Shown here: positions 18,077-26,537 of the stretch, one piece after another
Layout of the letters: each line of letters opens with the position of its first letter
How positions within the stretch are numbered: position 1 is the stretch's first letter
Assembly (NCBI RefSeq): GCF_026339955.1
Contig: NZ_JAPEPW010000003.1
Location: forward strand, 682,001-746,000
Length of the DNA: 64,000 nt
Direction of reading: 5' to 3'
Source: Streptomyces sp. NBC_01549
GTDB taxonomy: Bacteria; Actinomycetota; Actinomycetes; Streptomycetales; Streptomycetaceae
Made by a program: the position numbers and the translations under genes
The notes under the pieces: generated by a model
Seen by the model: the letters and a program-made list of their open reading frames with translations, nothing else
What the model was told of the DNA's origin: nothing
Database searches by the model: none

Positions 18077-19113
18077 TACCGGGCCGGTGCCTACGCGGAG
18101 GGAGCCCGCAGCGGGGCACCCCAGGCCCAGCAGATCGCCGACGCCTGGCACCTGTGGCGAAACCTCGCCGAGGCCGTGGAGAAGACGGTCGGCGCCCACC
18201 ACCACTGCATCCGCGAGGCGTTCACGGTGCCCCCGGTCCAGGCGATGTCGACCACGGCGCCGCTGGCCGCCGCGGAGCCCACCGGCACGGCAGGGACCGT
18301 CTTCGTCCCGCCGGATGGCACATTGGACGTGCTCGGCCGTCCTCGAAGGCTGGTCGCCCGCACCACCGAGCGCTACCAAGCGGTGCAGCAACTCCTGTCT
18401 CATGGACTGTCGTTGATTCAGATCAGCCGCGAACTTCGGCTGGACCACTCGACCGTCCGGCGCTTCGCCCGCGCCGGCAGCCTGGAGGAGTTGCTGGTCA
18501 AGGCGGTGAATCGCGTGTCAATCCTGGACCAGTTCAAGCCCTACCTGCACCAGCGCTGGCGCGAGGGCTGCCACGACATCCCCAACTGCACCGCGAACTC
18601 CAACAGCAGTGCTTCACCGGCGACATCCAGTCCGTCCGCCGCTACCTCAAGCCCTACAAGAAGCCGCACAGCCCCAGGCCCAGGAACCCGCCGGCACCGC
18701 CTCCCACGCTCCGCCCGGCCCCGAAACCCCGCCGCGTCGTCCGCTGGATCATGAGCAACCCTCAGCACCTGGCCGAGACCGACGCCACCGAGCTCAAGGA
18801 GATCCGCGCCGCCTGCCCCCACCTCGACGCCACCGCACGGCACGTCCGCGACTTCGCAGGCATGATGCGCGACCTACGCGGCGAGGAGCTGCCCGCCTGG
18901 ATGGACCGGGTCATGGCCAACGACCTTCCCGCCATGCACTCCCTGGTCAACGGCATGAAGCGGGACATGGACGCGGTCACCGCTGCATTGTCGACCTCCT
19001 GGAGCTCGGGCCAGGTCGAAGGCCAGGTTACGAGGGTCAAACTGCTAAAGCGCATGGGCTATGGCCGGGCGAACCTCGACCTCCTCCGGCGACGAGTCCT
19101 CAGCAGTCCCTGA
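18077..19113 (+). pseudogene. ISL3 family transposase, C-terminal two-thirds, frameshifted
   Basis: From AGAYAEGARSGAPQAQQIAD (the third block of the family) through RELRLDHSTVRRFARAGSLE (HTH) to a frameshift near 18583, then LHRELQQQCFTGDIQSVRRY, PKPRRVVRWIMSNPQHLAET and the C-terminal STSWSSGQVEGQVTRVKLLK with the catalytic Glu region. Comparison with the copy at 20743-22347 shows the shift is a one-base change in the CHDIPNLHREL region. The N-terminal third is missing or inverted. Confidence 0.82.
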
Positions 19114-19129
19114 GTGCCAGACCGAGGTC

Positions 19130-19758
19130 AGTACCAGCGGCTGAAAGCGGCAACGCCGGATCCGGCCTCTGCGGCGTGTCGAATCACCCGTAGGGGCGCG
19201 TCGATGAGTCCCGCCGCATCGCAATCGGGTGTGTCGCCCATAGCGGTCATCCAGTCGGTAAATCCGGGAGAGGGCGGTGCTTCGCTGCGTGTCGGACAGG
19301 AGCAGGGCTTCCTCAGCCCGAGGCAGAGCGGTCCGAACCTCGTCGGCGGAGAGTAGGACGTTCCCGAACCAGCCGGGGAGCATCGCCGACTGTTGAGCGC
19401 CAAGGCCGTAGTACAGGGCCGCGACCGGGTTTGCCTTCCGGGCAGTCGCAACGAAGAGGCCAGCGCCAACTGCCTGGGGCATCAACGTCATACTCGCGTC
19501 CTGCATGGCGTCCGTGGCCGCGGTGGACCCGTTGGCGTCCTCGATGGAGTCCGCGAATCGATAAGCGACCGACGTGGGCGCCAAGGAACCGGAAGGACCC
19601 ATGGAGCGATCGAAAAACGCCTCTTCCTCGCCGCCGTTCAACCACCAGGCCAGCGCCTGGCTGAAACCCGGCGGCTTGTCCCGGTCGCCGGGCCGTATGA
19701 GATGGACGTAACGGTCTGGAAGTTCCCGAGCCTCCGCGTCAGGGATGACGCCGACCAC
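19130..19758 (-). pseudogene. Hypothetical protein with late frameshift
   Basis: Starts MVGVIPDAEARELPDRYVHL and runs DKPPGFSQALAWWLNGGEEE, DAMQDASMTLMPQAVGAGLF, NPVAALYYGLGAQQSAMLPG to LSRIYR. Near 19260 the convincing continuation switches frame to DWMTAMGDTPDCDAAGLIDA, then VIRHAAEAGSGVAAFSRWY and a stop at about 19130. The annotated single frame otherwise runs into the ISL3 remnant. I do not recognise the family; the mixture of Ala/Gly-rich helices suggests a soluble protein. Either a one-base mutation or a recent pseudogene. Confidence 0.5.
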
Positions 19759-19821
19759 CCACCGCCCCTGTCGAGCTCACCGTCACCCCTCTCAGCCTAC
19801 GGGGCAACTCTATCCGCCTCG

Positions 19822-19862
19822 CTGATCGGCATCACAAGATCCACGACAGAGCCCGTAATTCC
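19822..19862. repeat. Solo ISL3 terminal sequence
   Basis: GATCGGCATCACAAGATCCA followed by CGACAGAGCCCGTAATTC nearly repeats the right end of the ISL3 element at 22396-22430. No ISL3 body adjoins it, so it is the scar of a deletion or of a lost copy. Confidence 0.65.
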
Positions 19863-19953
19863 CCAGGAGCTGGCCGACGTTCGGAGCGTCCGTCCTGTGG
19901 GCAGCGGAAAACCGTTCGACAGGCCTGGCCGGGATGGAGCATGATCCGCGCTC

Positions 19954-20664
19954 GTGACGACGCCGAAGCAGCTCCTGATCCAGGCCGCCGCCCGCAACAA
20001 CGCCGAGTGGTGCGCGGCGATGAGCCGATCGCACGGCCTGGCGGGTGAGTTCAGGGCACAGGCCTGGGCCGCTCCGGCCCGAACGCCGTTGTATTACCCC
20101 GACGCGGTGACGCTGGTGCCGGGTGCAGACTCGGCCGTGCTGGCAGCCCGGATCGACACCACCGCGCCCGGCGCCTCCGTCAAGGACAGCTTCGCTGACC
20201 TCGACCTGACGGAGGCCGGCTTCCAGGTGCTGTTCGAGGCACAGTGGATCCACCGCCCGGCGAGTGTGCCCGCCGCCGCATCGGACCTTGCCTGGGACGT
20301 GGCGGGTGATCCGGACACGCTGCGCGCCTGGGCGCTCGCCTGGGACGACGGGGGAGGGAACGCGGACCTCTTCCGGCCTGAACTGCTGGACGACCCGGCC
20401 ACCTTCGTGCTCGCCGGACAGTCCCCTGACGGCCGGGTGGTTGCCGGAGCGGTGGCGAGTCGCAGCGACCAGGTGGTCGGAATCTCCAATGTCTTCGCTC
20501 TGGACGGCGGCCCTGACGCGGCCTGGCCGGTCGTACTTGACGCGGTGCAATGGCTGTTCCCCAGCCTGCCGGTGGTCGGCTACGAGCACGCCGATGACCT
20601 GGCGGTCGCCGTCCGTCATGGCTTCGAGCCGGTCGGTCCGCTGCGGATCTGGCTGCACATCTAG
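19954..20664 (+). CDS. GNAT-like acetyltransferase/hypothetical protein
   Basis: A 236-residue soluble protein. It starts at GTG 19954 (VTTPKQLLIQAAARNNAEWC). The order of motifs (DLDLTEAGFQVLFEAQWIHR, TFVLAGQSPDGRVVAGAVAS, VGISNVFALDGGPDAAWPVV, then VVGYEHADDLAVAVRHGFEP VGPLRIW) is that of a GNAT fold: the penultimate strand and the HGFEPVGPLRIW ending resemble the GF-x-x-x-G terminus of acetyltransferases. The acetyl-CoA P-loop is weak. Its promoter region holds the solo ISL3 end. Confidence 0.65.
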   Translation: MTTPKQLLIQAAARNNAEWCAAMSRSHGLAGEFRAQAWAAPARTPLYYPDAVTLVPGADSAVLAARIDTTAPGASVKDSFADLDLTEAGFQVLFEAQWIHRPASVPAAASDLAWDVAGDPDTLRAWALAWDDGGGNADLFRPELLDDPATFVLAGQSPDGRVVAGAVASRSDQVVGISNVFALDGGPDAAWPVVLDAVQWLFPSLPVVGYEHADDLAVAVRHGFEPVGPLRIWLHI

Positions 20665-20719
20665 GCCGGCTCCAGGGCTGCCCGAGCCGCCGCTCGCGAC
20701 CACGGCCCCCATGGAAAAC

Positions 20720-22414
20720 GTCGCTGATCTTATGATCGGGGGTCAGGTTCTGTGCAGGATCCGCTTGCGTAGGAGGTCGAAGTTGGCGCGGCCGTATCCG
20801 GCCCGCTTGAGAAGCTTCACTCTCGTGTTCTGTCCCTCGACCTGGCCGGAGCTCCATGGGCTGGACAGTCCGGCGACGACGGCGTCCTGGTCGCGACGAA
20901 GGCCGTTGACCAGGGAGTGCAGTGCGGGCAGGGGGTCCTGTTCGACTCGCTCCATCCACTGCGGCAGTTGGTCGCCACGCAGGTCGCGCATCATCTCGGC
21001 GAAGTCGCGGACGTGGTCGGTGACCGCGTCGAGCTCGGGACAACCGACGCGGATCTCCTTGAGGGAGAGGGCGTCCGCGTCGGGGAGGTTGCCTGGATTG
21101 GTCATGATCCATCGGACGACGCGACGGGGCCGCGGCGCGGGCCTGGGCGCCGGCGTGGGGGCGGACGGCGTGAAGTTCCGTAAGTAGCGGCGGACGGTCT
21201 GGATGCCCCCGGTGAAGCCGAGAGCGGTGATCTCACGGTGCAGTTGGGCGGTGTCGTGGCAGCCCTCGTTCCACCGTTGGTGGAGATGGGGCCGGTGGGC
21301 GTCCAGGATCGTGGACCGGTTGATTGTTTTGACCAGGAGTTCGTCGATGCTGGTTGCGCGGGCGAAGCGTCGCACGGTCGAGCGGTCCAGCTGCAGCCGG
21401 TGGCAGATCGACTCCAGCGAGGCCCCCTCGTGCAGCAGGTCCTAGACCAGGGCGAACCGCTCCCGGGTGCGGACCACCAGGCGGCGCTCGCGCCCGCAGA
21501 CGTCCAGTGTCCCGATCGATGCTGCGAGGGGGCCGTCGTCGCCAGTGGGCGCGGTGGTGGGTTCAGGGACCGGTGGCTTCTCGAACACGGCCCGCACGCA
21601 GGTGTAGTGGGCGGCGACGGTCTTCTCGACCACCTCGCCGACGTTTTTCCACAGGTGCCAGGCGTCGGCGACCTGCACAGCTTGCGGGGCGCCCGTGCGG
21701 GCGCCCTCCGCGTACGCTCCGGCCCGATCGCGGCAGATGATCTCCACCTCGGGGTGGTCCAGGAGCCAGGTGGCCAGGGGGTCGGCGTCGCGTCCCGGCA
21801 GGACGTCGACGGGACGGCGCCGCTCCAGATCGACCAGGACGGTGGCGTATGAGTCACCCTTCCGTAATGCGAAATCGTCGACCCCGAGCACCCTGACCTG
21901 CCCGACGGGCTCCTCCGGGAAGGCTCTGAGCAGGCGCAACAGTGTGTCCTTCGCTGCTGGTGCCCCCAGTGCGACGGCGAGTCGGCTGCCTGCTCGCCCG
22001 GCCAGCGCGAGGGCGATCGAGGTCAGCGTCCCGCGCATCAGCGGGGTGTAGCGGGCGTGTGGGCTGGTCAACCCGGTCACCTGCTCGGCGAACGTCACTG
22101 CTGGACAGGCGTCGTTGAGGCAGCGGAACCGGCGTACCAGCAGCTCGATGACTACCCGGGTACCGCTGACCGCCGCGTCGGACAGGCGTCGCAGGTATCG
22201 GCCGTGCACCCGCGCCGAGGTGCTCTGACAGCGCGAGCACGGCGCATCGGTGCCACGAACACGGGCATGCATCGTGATCCCGTTCACCGATCGCTCTACC
22301 AACTCCACCACGACACCAGACAGATGAGGAACAAGCGCCTCGAAACTCCGCGAAGTACACCGGGGACACGATGGCAGGCGCCACCGACACCAGCCCCGAT
22401 CACAAGATCCCCGA
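20720..22414 (-). mobile_element. ISL3-family insertion sequence
   Basis: Ends are inverted repeats: GTCGCTGATCTTATGATCGG at the left and, inverted, GTCGGGGATCTTGTGATCGG at the right. The element carries a single transposase gene in reverse orientation, disabled by an amber codon. About 1.7 kb. Confidence 0.8.
20743..22347 (-). pseudogene. ISL3 family transposase with one amber codon
   Basis: About 530 codons: Cys-rich zinc finger (APCSRCQSTSARVHGRYLRR), RCLNDACPAVTFAEQVTGLT, first catalytic Asp in VRVLGVDDFALRKGDSYATV, PVDVLPGRDADPLATWLLDH, second Asp in EVEIICRDRAGAYAEGARTG, HTH near RLQLDRSTVRRFARATSIDE and C-terminal SPWSSGQVEGQNTRVKLLKR. A TAG at 21442-21444 interrupts the frame between FALV and DLLHEGAS. 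Both halves are in the same frame, so this is a single substitution. The exact start was not resolved. Confidence 0.85.
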
Positions 22415-22570
22415 CAGAGCCCGTAATTCGGCACTGCTGCAGTGGCCGGTCCGGCGGAAGCGGAAGTGACGAAGCGCGATGCGGCGGCGCTGTCACGTCG
22501 CGGGTCCCGGGTGGGGATATGCATGATGGTGGTGAGTTCGGGTTTACCCATCCATCACAGGGAGGCCCTC

Positions 22571-23560
22571 GTGGAACTCTTCCCGCCCCTGGCGTACGAG
22601 TCCTGGCGCCCGACCAAGGACACGCTGCACCGGTTCGCGCAGATTGTCGGAAAAGTACGCCTAGCAGCCTCACCTCGGCGCAATCACTGGTGGAACGTGC
22701 CCTCGCATCTGACCGGGCGGGGCTTGACCACTCGGCCCATGGGTCTCACAGATCAGGGCGACTACTTCTGCATCGACTTCGACTTCGTCGACCACCGCCT
22801 CGTCGTCACCACCGGCCGGGGCGGCGAGATCTCGTTCGTACTGCCGGGGTTGTCGGTCGCCGACTTCTACCAGCAGCTGCACTCGGCTCTGGCGGAACTC
22901 GGAGTCAGCGCGCGGGTCGCCCTGCCCCGACCCTACGACCTGCCGGATGCGGCACGCCCCTTTGCCGAGGACCATGAGCACCGCGCCTACGAACCGGCGC
23001 AGGTGACCCGCTACTGGCAGATACTTTCCCAGGTCAACCTCGTGCTGGAGGAGTATGCGGCACAGTGGTCCGGCAAGACGAGCCCGGTGCACCACTTCTG
23101 GCACACCTTCGACATCGCCGTGACCCGTTTCTCCGAACGCGTCATCGAGCAGCCCACCTCGGTCGACCCCGTCACGCGAGAGGCGTACTCCCGGGAGGCG
23201 ATCAGCGCCGGCTTCTGGTTCGGCAGTCCGGACTTTCCCAAGCCCGCGTTCTACTCCTATACCGCCCCTGAACCCTCCGGTCTGGCCGAACAGCCACTTG
23301 AGCCCGCGTCCGCGCATTGGGTGCCTAGCAGGGGCAGCCACCTGGCGGTCCTGGACTACGACATCGCCCGCACGAGTTCTTCACCTCGCGATACCGTCCG
23401 CGCCTTCCTGGACAGCGCCTATCACGCCGGTGCCCGACTCGCGGGCTGGGACACCGCACGCGACACCTGCCCCGGCGGCATCACCGACCCGGTCGTCACG
23501 CCGGTCTCCAGGTCGGCATCGGGGGCACTTCACGAGGTTCGAGAGTCCCCTACCGCTTAG
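22571..23560 (+). CDS. DUF5996 family protein
   Basis: A 329-residue soluble protein matching the DUF5996 family I know from actinobacteria: LFPPLAYESWRPTKDTLHRF, QIVGKVRLAASPRRNHWWNV, GLTTRPMGLTDQGDYFCIDF, then HHFWHTFDIAVTRFSERVIE and the C-terminal AISAGFWFGSPDFPKPAFYS and DTVRAFLDSAYHAGARLAGW. The start is GTG 22571 preceded by GGGAGG. Biochemical role unknown. Full length and undamaged, flanked on the left by the ISL3 end. Confidence 0.88.
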   Translation: MELFPPLAYESWRPTKDTLHRFAQIVGKVRLAASPRRNHWWNVPSHLTGRGLTTRPMGLTDQGDYFCIDFDFVDHRLVVTTGRGGEISFVLPGLSVADFYQQLHSALAELGVSARVALPRPYDLPDAARPFAEDHEHRAYEPAQVTRYWQILSQVNLVLEEYAAQWSGKTSPVHHFWHTFDIAVTRFSERVIEQPTSVDPVTREAYSREAISAGFWFGSPDFPKPAFYSYTAPEPSGLAEQPLEPASAHWVPSRGSHLAVLDYDIARTSSSPRDTVRAFLDSAYHAGARLAGWDTARDTCPGGITDPVVTPVSRSASGALHEVRESPTA

Positions 23561-23596
23561 CAGGCGGAATCTGCTGGTCCGCCTTACCGTCAAGGC

Positions 23597-23842
23597 ATGA
23601 GCGTTTACGTCACTCTTTTGCCGGCGGCGATACCGGACCGCGATAGCCGTGAAGATCGAGAACTCCTGGCCATGTCATACGAAGACGAGCCTGGCGCCGG
23701 AGCACACAAGTATGAGGTTCTGCCCAGTGGTGCCTTGATGGTCTGGCGGACCTTCCCGGACTCTTCGGCAGTACCCGAGACCACGTTCGGTCCTTCGGCA
23801 TGGAGCCATGTGCGGGGATCATTCTTCGGAAGCAACGACTAG
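23597..23842 (+). CDS. Small hypothetical protein, 81 aa
   Basis: MSVYVTLLPAAIPDRDSRED then ELLAMSYEDEPGAGAHKYEV, PSGALMVWRTFPDSSAVPET. It follows the DUF5996 gene by 36 bp and is in the same direction. No signal or membrane segment. Codon use is acceptable but the ribosome site (CAAGGC) is weak. Family unknown. Confidence 0.5.
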   Translation: MSVYVTLLPAAIPDRDSREDRELLAMSYEDEPGAGAHKYEVLPSGALMVWRTFPDSSAVPETTFGPSAWSHVRGSFFGSND

Positions 23843-24058
23843 CGGACCGCGCCAACATGGTGGTGGTGTTTCGTCTTCGCGGTCCGCGCACGACTAGCCT
23901 CGATCTTTCGTGACGGCTCGTTGGTTCATCTGGTGGGCCGTTTCGGCTTGTTGGATGGGGTGCGGGCAGGTCACTGGCCCGGCTGTCGCGTCGGGGGGGG
24001 GGCGGGGTTCCACGGCTCCGGCGTGCGGGTTCTGGTCGTAGGGGTGGGTCGCGGCTGG

Positions 24059-24285
24059 TCAGCCGGGGTTCGGGAGGGCCTGGATTCGTTCGATCGCGTG
24101 GGTGATCACGTTGGTCCAGGGCCAGTGCGTCGCGAATTTCAGGTGCCGACGGCGGGCGGTGGTGACGAGCTGGGCGGCGGCGGAGAACAGGCGGAGCCGC
24201 AGGCAGCGGGGCTCCCAGAGTCGTGCCCGGCCGGTCAGGGCGAGCATCGGCATCCAGGCGAGCAGGTCTAGGTGGGGCCCTGACC
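24059..24285 (-). mobile_element. IS1380 transposase C-terminal remnant
   Basis: The reverse strand reads MPMLALTGRARLWEPRCLRL, RLFSAAAQLVTTARRRHLKF and RIQALPNPG stop, matching the end of the IS1380 transposase at 61232-62014. Flanking bases 23893-24058 also match the 61060-61230 element end (CCTCGATCTTTCGTGA versus CCTCGATCGTTCATGA). Confidence 0.8.
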
Positions 24286-24314
24286 CAAGGCCGGGTAGTT
24301 AGCGTTTTCGCAGG

Positions 24315-24540
24315 TCACGCAAGTGGGGCTGGAGACCACGGTGTTGCGGCGTAGAGGCCGGGGCCGAGTTTGTGGATGAGGCCGCTGGCGGCCCACCGAT
24401 TCAGTTGTCTGTACATGGTCTCCAGGGTGACATCGCCGAAGTGGGCGGCGATGTCGCGGGGTTGCCACAGGCGCGTGGGGTCTTCCTGGAGCAGGGCCAG
24501 GATGCGGTGTCGGCGCCGCGCGGCAGGGGTAGCGTGCCGG
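24315..24540 (-). pseudogene. Winged-helix domain remnant
   Basis: RRRHRILALLQEDPTRLWQP, RDIAAHFGDVTLETMYRQLN, RWAASGLIHKLGPGLYAATP form a complete winged-helix of the type found in small streptomycete HTH proteins. The upstream part of the frame (basic, Arg/Pro-rich) does not look coding, so the N-terminus is lost or out of frame. Confidence 0.55.
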
Positions 24541-24706
24541 TCGTCCCGGGAGGCCGAGGGCAGTGCGGGTGAGTGATCCAGGGGTTGCGCCCGTTCATGA
24601 TCGTGTGGCGGAGCGCGTAGTACGCGGATTCGTTGGCGAACCCGGCCTGAACTCTTGGCGCCCAGCCTCACGGATGGCGTGGAGGCGGCAGCCAACTCGA
24701 TAGCGA

Positions 24707-24960
24707 GCGCTGCTGCGTTCCGGGGCCCCAGCGCACCGACTCCACCCATGTCCTCGCGGCCGTGCGAACGCTGAACCGGATGGAGTTCGTCGGCGAAACG
24801 CTGCGGGCGGCGCTGGAGGCACTGGACGCAGCCGTCCCGGCGTTGCTGTCGCCGCTGGTCACCCCCGACCGGGTCAAACGTTACGGGGGCCCGGATCGAC
24901 TCCTACCACTCCCCAAGGGTGACAACGTACGCCAGGGCGAAGACGCCGACTGGCTGGAAA
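24707..24960 (+). mobile_element. Transposase fragment with DSTHV motif
   Basis: QRTDSTHVLAAVRTLNRMEF then VGETLRAALEALDAAVPALL, SPLVTPDRVKRYG is characteristic of the middle of an IS1182/IS5-superfamily transposase, with the first catalytic Asp in TDSTHV. Both ends are missing. Confidence 0.7.
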
Positions 24961-25163
24961 GCCTGCTCTCCTTCGAGCAGGCAGGATGCTCGCACTGTGA
25001 CTCGGCGGTATTACCGCAGAGGAGGAAGACGGTTGTCCCCCATGGCGGGTTCGGTTCCTGCGGACCGCATCCGGTCCAGAAAGGGATCTCGGCGGCGACC
25101 CCGTCGGCGCCGGGTGCACCAACTACCTGGCCTTGGGGCAAGGTCCGAGGGCATCTGGGACCC

Positions 25164-25214
25164 TTGACCACGCTTAGTGCCATTGTTTAACGTTCCCGGA
25201 ATGGCTGAGCCACA
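25164..25214 (+). promoter_or_regulatory. gntR promoter with GntR-type operator
   Basis: TTGACC (25164-25169) and a weak TTAACG at 17-bp spacing form a plausible promoter. The palindrome AATGGCT-G-AGCCACA (25200-25214) follows directly and would block it. The same motif recurs at 27956, 28371 and 34443, so autorepression by the downstream GntR protein is the simplest reading. Confidence 0.65.
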
Positions 25215-25243
25215 GGTCCAGCATGAGACGGTGGAGATGGTTC

Positions 25244-25948
25244 GTGGCGACAGAGAGCATCCCGCGTCAGACGGTGGTCGACCTCTTGGAGGCCAGGCTG
25301 CGCGACGACATCCTCAGCGGAACCCACCCGCCGGGGTCTCTTCTGCCGCCGGAGCGGGAACTCGCGGCTGGATACGGTGTCACCCGCACGACTCTCAAGC
25401 ACGCTCTGTCTCGTCTTGAGCAGGCGGGCCTGCTGAGCACGCGACATGGCGTCGGCACGCGGATCCGTGACTTTCTGAGGGTCGGAGGCGCCGACCTGCT
25501 GCCGATGCTGGCCTCCCAGGACAGCGGCTGGCTCGTGGACGTATTCGAAGTGCGGCGACATGTCGGCGTACTCATCGCTCGTCGCGCCGCGATCCGTCGG
25601 ACCGCGCGGCAAGCGCGGCGGCTCGCTGAGTTGCTGGAATCGGTGGGCGCAGCGGACGACGCCGACATCGCTCAGCTGGCTGATGCGGAAGTCCACCGCG
25701 AACTGGCTCGGTCCACCGGCAACAGGGTGTACCTGCTGCTCACCAACACGTTGTTCAACGCATACCTGCCCGTTCGGGGCGCCCTTCGGGCGCCCTTCGA
25801 GGACCCGGCCGAGGCGGCAGCCCAACTCGGCCCATTGGTACGGGCCGTGATCGACCGCAGGCCGCAGGACGCGGAGCGGGCAGCGGAGAAGTATTTGCGT
25901 GGCACGGAGAAGGTCATGCTGGGTGCCCTCGGGCGTCGAAGCCGCTGA
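25244..25948 (+). CDS. GntR family regulator (FadR subfamily)
   Basis: A 234-residue repressor: GntR winged helix at residues 8-75 (VVDLLEARLRDDILSGTHPP, GSLLPPERELAAGYGVTRTT, LKHALSRLEQAGLLSTRHGV) and an all-helical FCD effector domain (DVFEVRRHVGVLIARRAAIR, DAEVHRELARSTGNRVYLLL, RAVIDRRPQDAERAAEKYL) with the Asp/His positions that bind a metal and a small carboxylate in the family. Start is GTG 25244 with GGAG at 25232. The four palindromes nearby suggest it controls the lipocalin-like gene, the phosphoesterase and the GMC oxidoreductase operon. Confidence 0.93.
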   Translation: MATESIPRQTVVDLLEARLRDDILSGTHPPGSLLPPERELAAGYGVTRTTLKHALSRLEQAGLLSTRHGVGTRIRDFLRVGGADLLPMLASQDSGWLVDVFEVRRHVGVLIARRAAIRRTARQARRLAELLESVGAADDADIAQLADAEVHRELARSTGNRVYLLLTNTLFNAYLPVRGALRAPFEDPAEAAAQLGPLVRAVIDRRPQDAERAAEKYLRGTEKVMLGALGRRSR

Positions 25949-26059
25949 CCGGGGCTGGCCCGCGGCGGGCTGCGCGGCGAGCCAAGGGCGACCAACTACC
26001 CGTGACGTTCTTCACCATCCTGCAAGTAAGCCGCTGACCTCCGGACCCGGCCGTGTCCC

Positions 26060-26520
26060 CCTCTCGAACGATGAGTTGGGGGTATCTTGCCGACCTGGGA
26101 TCCGGACTCGAGACGACGGTGGGCCCCGACGATGTCCTCCAGCGGGAAGACGGTGTCGATGACCGGTCGCAGGGTCTTGCGAGCAAGGCCGTCAAGGACC
26201 CAGTCGACGGCAGCCTTGCGGCGTTCGACGTCGGTGGTGAGCTCGTGGACCTTGTATCTCCGGATGGTGAGGCTCTTGAAGATCAACCCCCACACCGGCA
26301 CTGTCGTGGCCTCGCTGCTCAGCGCACCGTAGATGATCACGGTCCCGCCGGGCGCGGCGGCGCCGGTCAAGCCCGCCAGAGCAGGTCCTCCCACGGGGTC
26401 GAAGATGACGCGGGCGCCGTGGCCGTCGGTGAGCTCCTTCACGCGGGTGACCACGTCTTCCTCGCCCGTGACGATCACTGCCTCGGCGCCTTCGTCCAGG
26501 AGCGAGCAGTGCGGCGACGA
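26060..26520 (-). pseudogene. Quinone reductase/zinc-type alcohol dehydrogenase C-terminal remnant
   Basis: EGAEAVIVTGEEDVVTRVKE, RVIFDPVGGPALAGLTGAAA, PGGTVIIYGALSSEATTVPV, DTVFPLEDIVGAHRRLESGS, QVGKI are the second half of an MDR-superfamily reductase (cofactor-binding and C-terminal parts). The GroES-like N-terminal domain is absent and no start is available. It is not needed for the neighbouring regulon. Confidence 0.75.
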
Positions 26521-26537
26521 GACCCCGGAGGCTGCGG

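Noticed and set aside
24999..25190. Possible small gene between the transposase fragment and gntR
   Set aside because: No ribosome site, poor codon bias and no family; left as part of the promoter region.
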